Assembly: GCA_965248775.1 (NCBI GenBank)
Contig: OZ252150.1
Location: 4,960,001-5,024,000, forward strand
DNA length: 64,000 nucleotides
Direction of reading: 5' to 3'
Origin: JBHHUI01 sp965248775
Lineage (GTDB): Bacteria; Chloroflexota; Anaerolineae; Anaerolineales; JBHHUI01
Under the pieces are notes generated by a model that saw only the letters and a program-made list of their open reading frames with translations, had not been told where the DNA came from and searched no databases. This document shows, piece after piece, positions 55,371 through 64,000 of the stretch. Each line of letters starts with the position of its first letter. The stretch's first letter is position 1. A program made the translations under genes and the position numbers.

Positions 55371-55655
55371 TCAGCGCCATTCAATCTCATAATCCACAAT
55401 ATCCAACTCAGGACGGTTGCGTTCGATCCAGGCAACGGCGCGCTGCAGTTGGCTCTCCACATGGGTGCGGTTATTTGCCACGCCAACAATCGCAATCTGT
55501 GCCGATTGCCAGACGTCGTTATAGCCGATTTCTGCCACGGCTAAATTGAATTCTCTTTGCAAGCGTGTTAGGAGCGGTTTGAGGTGTTGACGCTTGCCCT
55601 TCAGGGAGCGCACTCCCGGCAGGTGTAGCTCAATAACACACGCGCCAACCATCAT
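55371..55655 (-). CDS. DUF503 family protein
   Basis: A 94-residue protein, full length for the family. It begins MMVGACVIELHLPGVRSLKG, followed by KRQHLKPLLTRLQREFNLAV and AEIGYNDVWQSAQIAIVGVA, the characteristic DUF503 strands and helices. A ferredoxin-like fold is expected; function unknown, sometimes near ribosome-maturation genes. The start is 56 bp from the divergent DUF4230 gene start. Confidence 0.9.
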   Translation of the reverse strand: MMVGACVIELHLPGVRSLKGKRQHLKPLLTRLQREFNLAVAEIGYNDVWQSAQIAIVGVANNRTHVESQLQRAVAWIERNRPELDIVDYEIEWR

Positions 55656-55698
55656 GTTTCGATTGTAGCATGGTCAATACTGCTCAGCCAGAACAGGC

Positions 55699-55704
55699 TA
55701 TAAT
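55699..55704 (+). promoter_or_regulatory. Possible -10 element (leaderless start)
   Basis: A perfect TATAAT lies 7 nt before the ATG at 55712. If transcription starts at the usual distance the mRNA would begin at or next to the start codon, giving a leaderless message. No good -35 box is visible at 16-18 bp spacing, and no Shine-Dalgarno sequence precedes the ATG. Confidence 0.4.
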
Positions 55705-55711
55705 CGCCAGC

Positions 55712-56380
55712 ATGTCCAAAGCTCTCCAATGGATTCTCGTCGTCGGATTTCTGCTGATTGCCGCCCTCACCGGATATGCAGTCGTAAATACTTTCCGTTC
55801 TACTACGCAACCGGCAGCTGATCTCACAAATGTGCTCGCGACGGAAGCCGCAGCCCTGTTGCCGCAGGCTACGCCGACAATCTATCCAAGCCCGGCGACA
55901 GTGATTCGTGCTGTCCGCTCGCTCTCTCGGTTGGAAACGGTCTCCTATTCCATTGAAAAGGTCATTGTTGCCGAAGAGAATCAAGGCCCCTTCGGCTTCT
56001 TGTTTGGCGACCGCTTGCTACTTGTTGCGCATGGGGATGTGGTTGCCGGGGTAGATCTTGGGAAGATACAGGAGGGGGATGTGCAGGTCTTGGATGATGG
56101 GAGTGTGGTTATGATCCTGCCCGAGCCGGAGATTTTCATTTCAGCTTTGGATAACGAAAAGACCTTTGTCTACGACCGGGATATCGGCTTTTTCACTAAG
56201 GGGGATATTAATCTGGAGAGCGCAGCACGGGTGGCTGCCGAAGAGGAGATCGAAAAGGCCGCCCTGGAAGACGGCATTCTCGATCGTGCGCGGCGAAATG
56301 CCGAATCGACGATCACGCAGCTGCTGCTTTCGCTGAACCTCGAAAATGTAATTATTGTGCAGGCAACACCTTCGGGGTGA
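55712..56380 (+). CDS. DUF4230-domain membrane protein
   Basis: A 222-residue protein from the ATG at 55712. The N-terminus (MSKALQWILVVGFLLIAALT) is a membrane helix, then a short Thr/Pro spacer, then the DUF4230 region: VRSLSRLETVSYSIEKVIVA, GDRLLLVAHGDVVAGVDLGK, DGSVVMILPEPEIF and the coiled C-terminus with AARVAAEEEIEKAALEDGIL. The domain recalls SPFH/band-7-like organisation, and the function is unknown. Divergent from DUF503. Confidence 0.86.
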   Translation: MSKALQWILVVGFLLIAALTGYAVVNTFRSTTQPAADLTNVLATEAAALLPQATPTIYPSPATVIRAVRSLSRLETVSYSIEKVIVAEENQGPFGFLFGDRLLLVAHGDVVAGVDLGKIQEGDVQVLDDGSVVMILPEPEIFISALDNEKTFVYDRDIGFFTKGDINLESAARVAAEEEIEKAALEDGILDRARRNAESTITQLLLSLNLENVIIVQATPSG

Positions 56381-56846
56381 GTTTAAATTTTCAAGCTGAA
56401 TGTTCATAGTTGCGGCTTTTTAAAATTCAAGCCGCGGAGTTCTATCCTGATCCCGTTCCGTCTAGCCCTCGTTCGCGCTCTTCTCAATACGTAACCTTTC
56501 GACTTCCTGCTCTTCTTCGTTAGTCAACTCAATACGTTCAAAACTTTTATTCAGGACTCGCCCGAATCCTTCGACGCGTACGTACACCGCTGCCTCCAAT
56601 TAGGCTTTGACGTTGCGATGATAGAAATCGGAGTGGCGGTGAATATATCGGTTTTACTGGGAGAACAGACTGACAAGATGGAAATATAAGGAAAACAGAT
56701 TACATGGCGCCGATGTAATCGTATATAAAAAATTTGTAAATTCGTGGCTGGTGCATAACCGCAACGCATTACTGGCATTATTATTTAGATGAGGGGTGTG
56801 TATAAATGGTACAACCCGGCTAGCACGCTCTTTTAATAACCTGACG
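56381..56846. other. Longer intergenic stretch (466 bp)
   Basis: Nothing firm is visible here apart from the small possible gene at 56462-56587. The AT-rich part at 56690-56800 could hold the promoter of the lipoprotein gene at 56847. A minus-strand open frame at 56551-56778 shows no recognisable protein character. Confidence 0.4.
56462..56587 (-). CDS. Possible small acidic protein (41 aa)
   Basis: A GTG at 56587 is preceded by GGAGG at 5-nt spacing. The product begins MYVRVEGFGRVLNKSFERIE and continues with a charged helix (ELTNEEEQEVERLRIEKS) to a TAG at 56462. The good ribosome-binding site and the protein-like amphipathic helix speak for it. Short length and lack of a recognisable family speak against it. 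Confidence 0.33.
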   Translation of the reverse strand: MYVRVEGFGRVLNKSFERIELTNEEEQEVERLRIEKSANEG

Positions 56847-57911
56847 ATGGACACACACCTGACGGATCGACGAATGCTGCTTGTACTACTGATTGCAGCA
56901 CTGCTTGCCGCCGCCTGTGGGGGCGGCGCGCCCGCGGCCACTTCACCGCCCCCCGCGCCACCGACCGACACTCCCGTGCCACCCACGGACACGCCGGTCC
57001 AGTCGATTCCGACAGAACAGCCGACGCAAATGCCCCAAAATGTCACTCCGGGCACCTGCGCAGATGCCCGTTTCACGCTGACAGACCTGGGGCCGGTGTT
57101 GACCGCGTCAGACTTGGCGACTGTTGGCGGTACCCCAGATTCTCCGATTGCCGATTCTACTGCGGTTGTACTGGCAGATGGAGCAGTGCGTATGTTCGTT
57201 GGCGCACGCGGCTTAGGTACCACCACTGCCATCTCAGATGATGGGTTGGATTTTACATTTGAGAATTCGGGCAGCATTTTTGGGCGTGAAGGATACGGCA
57301 TGCCTAAGGTGCTGACCATGGACGATGGCAGCTTTCGCGTATTTACTTCTGAGGGCCCGGGGATCAAGATGTTCCACTCCACCGATGGCGTGACCATGGA
57401 ATTTGTTGATATTGTGCTCACCACTGAGCAATCCGGCTTTGATTATAGGCCGGGAAAATTCCTGGTTGTGCCGCTGGCTGCTGGTGGGTACCGTGCATAC
57501 TATGATCACCTCGGATTGGGTGCTGGGCAAGGATTTGTGCTGTCACAAATCAAAAGTGCAACCTCAGACGACCTGCTCAAATGGACGGTGGAAGCAGGCG
57601 ACCGTTTTGGGACAGGTGCAGCGCACCTGACCGGCTCTTCGCGCGAACCAATGCCGCTGCAGTGGGGCGACGACTGCCTTACGCTCTTTTACGTACGCGA
57701 CGACCTACGCGGCCAACCGACACAAATCTATTACGCGCATACCGAAGATGGCGTAACGTTTACCGAAGGATATGCTCTCAATTTGCCGCGCCAAATGGCC
57801 GGGCCAAACCTGATTCAACTCCAAGACGGTATCTACCTCATGTACTTTGACTCACACGATGACGACATCGGTTTTCATGTTCGTGCCAGTCTACTGGAAT
57901 TCGTAGAATGA
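56847..57911 (+). CDS. Lipoprotein with glycosidase-like propeller repeats
   Basis: About 354 residues. The ATG at 56847 (MDTHLTDRRMLLVLLIAALL) or 56874 gives a lipoprotein signal with lipobox AAAC followed by GGG. A Pro/Thr spacer follows, then repeated strand units (VVLADGAVRMFVGARG, TAISDDGLDFTFENSG, HSTDGVTMEFVDI, YYAHTEDGVTFTEGYAL, LMYFDSHDDDIGFHV), a pattern seen in five-bladed GH43/GH32-like or sialidase-like propellers. I see no complete catalytic set, so binding rather than hydrolysis is possible. Outer face of the membrane. Confidence 0.78.
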   Translation: MDTHLTDRRMLLVLLIAALLAAACGGGAPAATSPPPAPPTDTPVPPTDTPVQSIPTEQPTQMPQNVTPGTCADARFTLTDLGPVLTASDLATVGGTPDSPIADSTAVVLADGAVRMFVGARGLGTTTAISDDGLDFTFENSGSIFGREGYGMPKVLTMDDGSFRVFTSEGPGIKMFHSTDGVTMEFVDIVLTTEQSGFDYRPGKFLVVPLAAGGYRAYYDHLGLGAGQGFVLSQIKSATSDDLLKWTVEAGDRFGTGAAHLTGSSREPMPLQWGDDCLTLFYVRDDLRGQPTQIYYAHTEDGVTFTEGYALNLPRQMAGPNLIQLQDGIYLMYFDSHDDDIGFHVRASLLEFVE

Positions 57912-57987
57912 TTCGATATGTCTATCCGGACAGCATTGATTTTGAGCACAATTGCTCAACTTGAATATTTATGAGGGTGATGTAGCC

Positions 57988-58594
57988 ATGGATGTGACTC
58001 CGCACAGCCCGGTCAAAGAGACGCGGCCAAGACTCATGCCGAGCGAAGCCCTTTCAACTCTGAACCAAATCGTCCTCGACATCCTCAGCCGCCACGAGTT
58101 AGGTGAACTACTTGAGGTGGTTGTTGCGCGCGCAACAGAATTGTTGGATGCCCCCTACGGCGAAATCATGTTGTTAGAAGACGATGTATTAGTTGTGCGT
58201 GCCTTCACTTCCAATCAGCCATTCTTGCTCGGTGACCGTGTGGAGCAGGGGGAGGCTTTGCTTTCGTGGCAGGCCGTCAGAAGTCGACGGCCTGCCGTGT
58301 TGTCCGATTATTCTAAGTGGCAGCATCGACGGGAACTTTACGAAGGTAGGAGCTATTTTGCGGTTGCAGACTTCCCCATCCTTAGCGGTGACAAGTGCCT
58401 GGACGTTCTCGTTGTCGGGCGTGATATACCCGGCTATGTGTTCGACGCCGAGGAAATCCAAGTAGGCAGCCTATTTGCTGAACTGGTGGCGTTGGCACTC
58501 GATAATACCCAACTATATGCTGCAGCGCAGTCGGAACTGAACGAGCGTAAGCAGGCGCAAGAGGCGCTGCAAACGAGCCGGGAATACTTAGATA
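57988..58594 (+). pseudogene. GAF/PAS sensor histidine kinase, N-terminal fragment (IS-interrupted)
   Basis: It starts at the ATG at 57988 with GAGGGTGA 8 nt upstream. A GAF domain spans about residues 30-180 (LNQIVLDILSRHELGELLEV, ATELLDAPYGEIMLLEDDVL, EIQVGSLFAELVALALDNTQ), followed by the linker ERKQAQEALQTSREYLD. An IS982-type element then cuts the codon after EYLD. Across the 7-bp duplication the frame continues as REYLDTILFKLSAGVAILEG, the start of a PAS domain. No membrane helix is seen, so the sensor is cytoplasmic. Confidence 0.87.
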
Positions 58595-59647
58595 CGGCTA
58601 ATGTGAATTCAAAGGGTTGACACAAAAGGGAAGTCCTCCAAGAATGAAGAGACATCACTCACCATTCGGAGGGCTTCCCGATGACAAGTATACCTTTTGT
58701 CGATCTGGCGACAGTCGTGTATGTACTTGTAGACGACTGGTATCAAAAACATGGCGTGCGATTATTGAAAGGTAAACCGGGCGCGAAGCCCGTATTCAGT
58801 GATAGCGAAGTAATCACCTTGTTGCTATTGATGGATTTCCTACCATTTCCGGGTGAGACGCAGTTTCTCGGGTTCATCCGTGCCAACTATCTAGATTTGT
58901 TTCCCAAATTGCTCGACCAGAGCCAATTCAACCGGCGGGCGCGAGCCTTGCGGCTGTTGGTTGAAGAACTGCGGCGGCACTGGGTTGAACTGCTGGGCGC
59001 AACGCTGGCTACTCAATTCCTGGTTGACACCAAGCCTATTCCAGTCACCGAGCCCAGGCTCGACTGGGTGAGCTACAAGCGTAACAAGAAACACAGCAAT
59101 TTCGCGGGTTCGGCCGCCTATGGCGTGTGTGCCAGTCGCAATCTGAAGTACTTTGGCTACAAAGTGCAGTACACACTTTACTGTGCAAACTGGTTTTGTT
59201 GTCCACCTTGGAGGGCATCCCGGTCGCCTATGAGTTAGTGCCGGCCAACAGTGATGAGCGTCTGGCCGCCGAAATGGTCTTGCCTACCATCTGGAACAGC
59301 GACGTCTTCGGCGACAAGGGCTTCCTGGGTGAAGATTGGCAACAAGAACAGTTCGACCTCCAAGGCAATCGCATCTGGACCCCGAAACGGGCTAACCAAC
59401 TCATCCAGAACTCGGCCGACTTTGACCGCTGGCTCAACAGCCTGCGCGAGCGCATCGAAGGCGCATTTAACGAAGTGCAGAATACCGGCCGCAACATCGA
59501 ACGCCTATTGCGGAAAACTATCATCGGTTTGACCACACACATCATCGCCAAGCTGACCAGCCACACACTCAAACTCGTTTTGCGCCGCTTCTTTGGCATT
59601 AATGTCCAAACCTTTACCGTTCAAGCAGTTTGATTTCACATTAGCCG
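58595..59647. mobile_element. IS982-family element (1053 bp)
   Basis: Terminal inverted repeats start CGGCTAATGTGAA at 58595 and end with the inverse at 59647. The 7-bp direct repeat TTAGATA flanks it (58588-58594 and 59648-59654). It is inserted in a histidine kinase gene in the same orientation as the host. Its transposase gene is frameshifted. Confidence 0.9.
58681..59633 (+). pseudogene. IS982-family transposase, disrupted
   Basis: The N-terminal part (MTSIPFVDLATVVYVLVDDW, FSDSEVITLLLLMDFLPFPG, FLVDTKPIPV with the first Asp) and the C-terminal part (LSTLEGIPVAYELVPANSDE, VFGDKGFLGEDW, RERIEGAFNEVQNTGRNIER) are in different frames. Between AAA of FGYK and the codons for LVLLSTLEG lie 26 extra bases (about 59164-59189), a short imperfect palindrome whose removal gives a normal FGYKLVLLSTLEG and about 308 residues. 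This copy is probably inactive unless frameshifting occurs. Confidence 0.85.
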
Positions 59648-62169
59648 TTAGATACCATTCTGTTTAAATTGTCGGCTGGTGTTGCGATTCTCGAAGGGCC
59701 AGACTTTCGCTATTTTAGAATCAATCAAGTCCTGGCCAATATTAACGGGCTGCCGGTGGAAGATCATCTCGGAAGACCCCTGGCCGAGATACTCCCCGAT
59801 GCAGCCCCATTTATTTTGCCTAGTTTGCGTCAAGTATTGGGAACGGGGGTGGAGAGTCCCAGGCGTGAATTCAGTGCAAGATTGCCAAAAGACCCGGATA
59901 AAGAACGCTATTTCATTGATTCTTTCTTTCCATCAAAGGCTTGTCTGGAAAGACAGATGCTGTCGGCGTAGTGGTGCTCGACATCACAGCCCGTAAGCAG
60001 GCGGAGCAAGCCCTACAAGAATCGCATGACAAGCTAGAACAACGCGTTAAGACGCGCACGGCTGAACTGACTAAAGAAATAGAGTCCCGGATACAGGTGG
60101 AGCAGGCGTTGCGTGAGAGCGAAGAGCGTTATCGGGCTCTGGCTGAATCTGCACAGGACTTGATTTATAGCATTGACCGTCAATGGGAAATTCAATACGC
60201 CAACCGCGCGGCGATAACTTTTTGGGGGGGGAACGTCATTGGGAAACGCCTGCAGGAGTTGTTTCCTCCGGAAGAGTTCACAGGGATGAAGACGATCCTA
60301 CAGTCGGTTTTCGCAGCAGGCACATCTGCCTCCGTTGTTTCCAAGCTAGCGCTGCCAGATCGAGAGATTTGGTTGGACACCCAACTTGTTGCACTCTCCA
60401 GCAGGCCGGGAAAAATAGATTCCGTTATGGGAATCTCGCACGACATCACCGAACGCAAGCAGGCGCAGGAGGCGTTGGCGCAGCGCAACATGGCGATGGA
60501 AGCGCTCTACATGACCTCATTGGAGATCAATACTCAACCGGATCTCACGGCCCTGCTCCAATCTATCGTGCAGCGCGCGGCGAGCTTGTTGCGAACGCAA
60601 CAGGGTTCCCTTTCATTGCTGCAGCCGCATGGCCGGACTCTGAAACAGGTGGCCCCCCACAATTTTGAGCTGCCCTTTACTTACCCCGATCAAGCTCTGG
60701 GAGAAGGGTTGGCCGGTCGCGTAGCCCATTCCGGCGAAATGCTGATGATAAGCGATTACGCCAGCTGGGAAGGTAGATTGCCCATCCCAGAGATGAATGG
60801 TCGGATTGTTGGGGTTCCGCTCAAGCGGGGAGAGCAAGTCATCGGTGTGCTTGAAGTGTGGGACGCGGATGAGACGGGTACGTTCGACACGGAAGAAGTC
60901 CAGCTGCTCAGCATGTTTGCTAACCAGGCTGCAGGGGCCATCGAGAACGCGCGTCTGTTCGAAGCCGAACAAAAGCAACATGCCCTGGCCGAGGCTCTGC
61001 GCGAGACGGCCGAGATGCTCAGCCAGTCTCTTGAGTTGGACGTGGTGTTGGACCGCATCCTGGCCAGCGTCCAGCACATCATAGCGCACGATGCCTCTGA
61101 TATCGCGTTGGTTGAAGATGACGAAATATCTGCCATAGCGCGTCATCGAGGTTTCGAAGAGCGCGGCCTAGCAGATTGGATGTCACCGTGGCGATTTTCG
61201 GTGGCCGACACCCCTGTTACTGAAAAGATTATACAAAGCGAGACGCCGGTGATCATCTCCGATACGCACAATTCCGATCTCTGGGTCGAGATTGCGGAGA
61301 TGGACTGGGTCAGATCATTCATGGCGATGCCCATTCGGGTGCAGGGCGAATTTGTCGGGAGCATCAATCTCCTCAGCAGCGAGTTGGATCGCTTCCTCCC
61401 CGAACACAGCCTGCCATTGCAGGCGTTTGCCAATCAGGCCGCCGTGGCTATCGAAAATGCGCGCTTGTTCGAACAAGTATCGGCCGCACGCGAACGGTTG
61501 CAAGGCCTCTCCCGCCGGCTGGTACAGGTGCAGGAGGATGAGCGGCGCTACATTGCTCGCGAACTACACGACGAGTTCGGCCAGCTTCTCACTGGGCTCA
61601 AATACAGGTTGGAAGCGAGCCGGCAATTGCCAGTCGAAAAGGCCGTAAGCAGCCTGGAAAAAGCAGAGGTGCTGGTCGGTCAAATGATCGTCCAAGTACG
61701 CAAACTGTCACTTGAGCTGCGCCCGGTGATGCTCGACGATTTGGGGTTGCTGCCCGCCTTACTATGGCTGATTGAGCAGTGTCAGGCCCAATTCGGTTTT
61801 TCCGTCAATTTCGAGCACAATGAACTCGAGGAACGTTTTTCGCCCGAAGTCGAGACGGGTGCCTATCGCATTGTGCAAGAGGCGCTGACCAACGTCGCAC
61901 GCCACGCCGGCGCCAGCAACGTGTTCGTCCATGTCGGACGCGACTCTAATGCGATCCTTGTAAAGGTCCAAGACGACGGCAAAGGTTTCGATCCCGAATC
62001 TGTCCAGGTAGACATGACCACCGGAGGTGTAACGGGAATGCACGAACGCGCCGTTTTGCTGGGCGGGCACCTATCCATGGATACAGCCAACGGATCCGGC
62101 ACCCGGCTGACGGCGAAATTGCCATTAGGCGGCTTTCCAGAAACAAGATCGCAGGAGAAAAACGCATGA
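59648..62169 (+). pseudogene. GAF/PAS sensor histidine kinase, C-terminal part with frameshift
   Basis: It continues the gene from 57988. First comes a PAS domain (LSAGVAILEGPDFRYFRINQ), then one missing base near 59931: FIDSFFP in one frame and IKGLSGKTDAVGVVVLDITA in the next. It continues with a coiled coil (LEQRVKTRTAELTKEIESR), a second PAS (YRALAESAQDLIYSIDRQW), two GAF domains (SLEINTQPDLTALLQSIV; SQSLELDVVLDRILASVQ), a HisKA_3 helix with the phosphoacceptor His in RRYIARELHDEFGQLL, and a HATPase domain (YRIVQEALTNVARHAGAS, VQDDGKGFDP). The repaired gene would encode about 1040 residues. An ATG at 59941 could start a product of 742 residues that keeps the kinase core. It overlaps the response regulator by 4 bp. 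Confidence 0.86.
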
Positions 62170-62810
62170 CGACGATCGTATTGGTCGACGACCACAGCGT
62201 TGTGCGCGAAAGCTTGCGGGTGATGTTGGAAACGCAGCCGGACTTGACCGTGATCGGAGAAGCGGCGGACGGCCTGGCGGGCGTCGAAATGGTTGCTGCG
62301 CTGCATCCCGACGTGTTGGTAGTTGACATGATGATGCCCGGCCTGCAAGGCTCAGAAGTCGTGCGCACAGTTAGGCGGCAGTCGCCGCAAACACATGTCG
62401 TCGTCCTGTCCATGCACGCGAATGAGGCTTACGTTTTCGAGGCGCTGCGCAACGGAGCCCTCGGATATGTTTTGAAAGAGTCCAGCTCGGCCGAGCTGCT
62501 GCGAGCAGTCCGCGCAGCCGCTGCGGGGCAACGCTACCTCGGCCCTCCCTTAACTGAGAAAGCCATCGAGAACTACATTCGCAAGAGGCAAAAAGGTTCG
62601 CAGGATCCCTATGAAACGCTCACCGACCGCGAGCGGGAGGTTATACACCTGGCGGCCGAGGGGCTGAACAACCCGAAGATCGGCGCGCGCTTGTCGATCA
62701 GCCCGCGCACCGCGGAAGTACACCGCGCCAACCTGATGCGTAAATTACGCCTGCGCTCCCAGACCGACCTGGTGCGTTACGCTCTGCAGCGCGGCATTAT
62801 CCCCATGTAA
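62166..62810 (+). CDS. NarL/FixJ-type response regulator (LuxR HTH)
   Basis: A 214-residue regulator. The receiver domain has acidic residues in IVLVDDHSVVR, the phosphoacceptor Asp in DVLVVDMMMPG, and the conserved Thr/Ser and Lys in VLSMH and YVLKESS. The LuxR-type DNA-binding domain is TDREREVIHLAAEGLNNPKI...SPRTAEVHRANLMRKL. The ATG overlaps the kinase stop (ATGA), so both belong to one two-component system. With the kinase interrupted by an IS, the regulator may be left without normal input. Confidence 0.95.
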   Translation: MTTIVLVDDHSVVRESLRVMLETQPDLTVIGEAADGLAGVEMVAALHPDVLVVDMMMPGLQGSEVVRTVRRQSPQTHVVVLSMHANEAYVFEALRNGALGYVLKESSSAELLRAVRAAAAGQRYLGPPLTEKAIENYIRKRQKGSQDPYETLTDREREVIHLAAEGLNNPKIGARLSISPRTAEVHRANLMRKLRLRSQTDLVRYALQRGIIPM

Positions 62811-62881
62811 AACTTGATTTATTCCGTCGAAAAAGGCCTGGCAGAGTTCGCGCCTGTGGGAACGGGATGGCTGAAAAGTGG

Positions 62882-62915
62882 ACGCCGCGTAGATTTTCTG
62901 CGCGGCGTTTTTCTT
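62882..62915 (+). terminator. Rho-independent terminator after the response regulator
   Basis: ACGCCGCG and CGCGGCGT form a strong stem around TAGATTTTCTG, followed by TTTTTCTTTCTTT. It lies about 70 bp after the response regulator stop on the plus strand. Confidence 0.85.
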
Positions 62916-63021
62916 TCTTTATTTTTATCTCATCTTAGCTCGACTTTGTACATTTGGGGACTGATTTCTCATAAATAGAAAGGCAAGGTAAGCTGACCTT
63001 TGGATCAAGAAAGGTCGGAAA

Positions 63022-64000
63022 ATGCTCACCTTGCCCACGGACATTATAGACTTGCTAAAGCCCTTCGCGACAGTGTTCGAAAAGCGCACTTGGTGGAAAG
63101 CTCAGGTGCTTCTGGTCGGTTCGATCCTGACGCCGCACTTGCGGACGGTGACGGCTGCGCTGCGCGTAACCGAGTACTGCCGTACCCGGCAAGTGTGGGG
63201 CTGAGCAGTGCCGGTAATTTTGCGAAGTTTCACCACGTGCTCAATCGCGCGACCTGGTCGGCACGTAAGTTGAGCCAATTGTTGCTTGCGTTGCTTTTGC
63301 AGCACTTTGATTACGGTGACGAGACTTTGGTGTTTGGAATCGATGAAACTATCGAACGTCGCTGGGGTCGTCGTATCAAGGCGCGCGGCCTCTATCGCGA
63401 CGCCGTGCGTTCGAGCGGGGGTCACTTCGTGAAGGCCAGCGGCTTGCGCTGGATCAGCCTGATGTGGCTTGTACACATTCCATGGGCGATACGCGTGTGG
63501 GCGCTGCCAGTGTTTACACTGTTGGCGCCTTCTCAGCGATATTATGCGGACAAAGCGCGCGCTCATAAAACGGTACTCGACTGGGCGCGCCAAATGGTCT
63601 TCCAGCTGCGCCGCTGGTTGCCCAGCCGAAAGTTGGTGCTTGTGGCCGACAATAGCTACGCCGCGCTGGAATTCCTGCATGCCTGTCAGTCGCTCTCCGA
63701 GCCGGTGGCGGTCGTCACACGTCTGCGTCTGGACGCAGCCCTGTATCAACCGGCACCGCCGCGCAAGCCCGAACAGCTCGGCTGGCCACGGCGCACCCAG
63801 TCCAGTGGGGCCTGGGTCACTGGAAGGGGGCCCGCTTACCCACATTGCAACGACCCGGAAACGGCTTGGACGAAGACCACGGTCGCCTGGTACAGCAACA
63901 AACAACGCACGGTAGAAATCACCGCCGGCACGGCGGTCTGGTATCACGGCGGGATGCCCACTGTGCCGCTGCGCTGGGTTCTCATCCGCGACCCGGAGGA
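63022..64000 (+). pseudogene. IS701/IS4-like DDE transposase, frameshifted and running off the window
   Basis: The first part (MLTLPTDIIDLLKPFATVFE to LRTVTAALRV) ends early at 63202-63204. Another frame continues with GLSSAGNFAKFHHVLNRATW, then DETLVFGIDETIERRWGRRI (first Asp), RSSGGHFVKASGLRWISLMW, LVLVADNSYAALEFLHAC (second Asp) and further DDE-family sequence up to the window edge. About 26 extra bases near 63168-63195, including an imperfect palindrome (CCGAGTAC...GTACCCGG), sit at the break. The right end and the third catalytic residue are outside the window. The left end probably lies in 62930-63021. Confidence 0.8.

Noticed and set aside
56654..57424. A 256-residue minus-strand ORF opposite the propeller lipoprotein.
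   Set aside because: It is a shadow of the lipoprotein gene's codon pattern, with no ribosome-binding site or family-like sequence.

Overview
The window is most likely chromosomal DNA of a Chloroflexota (Anaerolineae-like) bacterium, possibly from a draft or metagenome assembly. This rests on gene content and style, not on a marker gene. Secreted proteins have long Thr/Pro/Ser linkers (TPTATPT type). FHA, LysM, NBR1-type Ig, FecR and CHASE2-cyclase proteins sit among housekeeping genes (miaB, queG, uvrA). GC content is moderate and the standard genetic code is in use. I found no rRNA, tRNA or CRISPR array.

Layout. 1-3.1 kb: an ISAzo13-type transposase sits against a truncated, frameshifted M4 metalloprotease. 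3.4-8.0 kb: an SDR, then two convergent enzymes that each carry an N-terminal Rieske domain (a GltB-like FMN synthase and a frameshifted ThDP enzyme). 8.1-10.4 kb: a P-loop kinase-like protein and a secreted propeller-like protein ending in an LPATG sorting-type signal. 10.4-16.6 kb: nucleoside hydrolase, an aminoglycoside-phosphotransferase-like gene split by an IS1 element that itself carries an IS4-superfamily element, a GH13 alpha-amylase and a cupin. 16.7-36.9 kb: an FHA surface protein, then a long minus-strand cluster with an LLM oxidoreductase, three lipoproteins and five paralogous envelope proteins (called A to E here). All five paralogues share an N-terminal membrane anchor, an Ig-like domain, an Fn3-like domain and an invariant ECWGW motif. 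37-45.7 kb: miaB, MTA/SAH nucleosidase, aminotransferase, Zn-ribbon protein and methyltransferase in one operon, then LysM protein, queG, methyltransferase and glycosyltransferase. 45.7-49.6 kb: an MNT/HEPN toxin-antitoxin pair between two near-identical terminator hairpins, then uvrA. 49.7-57.9 kb: Cys-rich protein, MFS transporter, CHASE2 adenylate cyclase, FecR lipoprotein, DUF503, DUF4230 and a propeller-like lipoprotein. 58-62.8 kb: a large GAF/PAS histidine kinase split by an IS982-type element, with its LuxR-type response regulator. The window ends inside another DDE transposase.

The dominant theme is accessory-gene decay. Six IS copies are visible and four host genes are interrupted by one. 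Five genes carry one-base frameshifts. Three genes of the surface-protein cluster carry an in-frame stop codon; in paralogue A it lies exactly at a tryptophan conserved in all four other paralogues, and in B it aligns with a tryptophan of A. Long housekeeping genes such as uvrA, miaB and queG are intact, so I favour real decay over random base-calling error, but only raw reads can decide. The most novel material is the ECWGW surface-protein family with its broken members, the paired Rieske-fusion enzymes, and the MNT/HEPN module apparently inserted at the 3' end of uvrA with duplication of its terminator.
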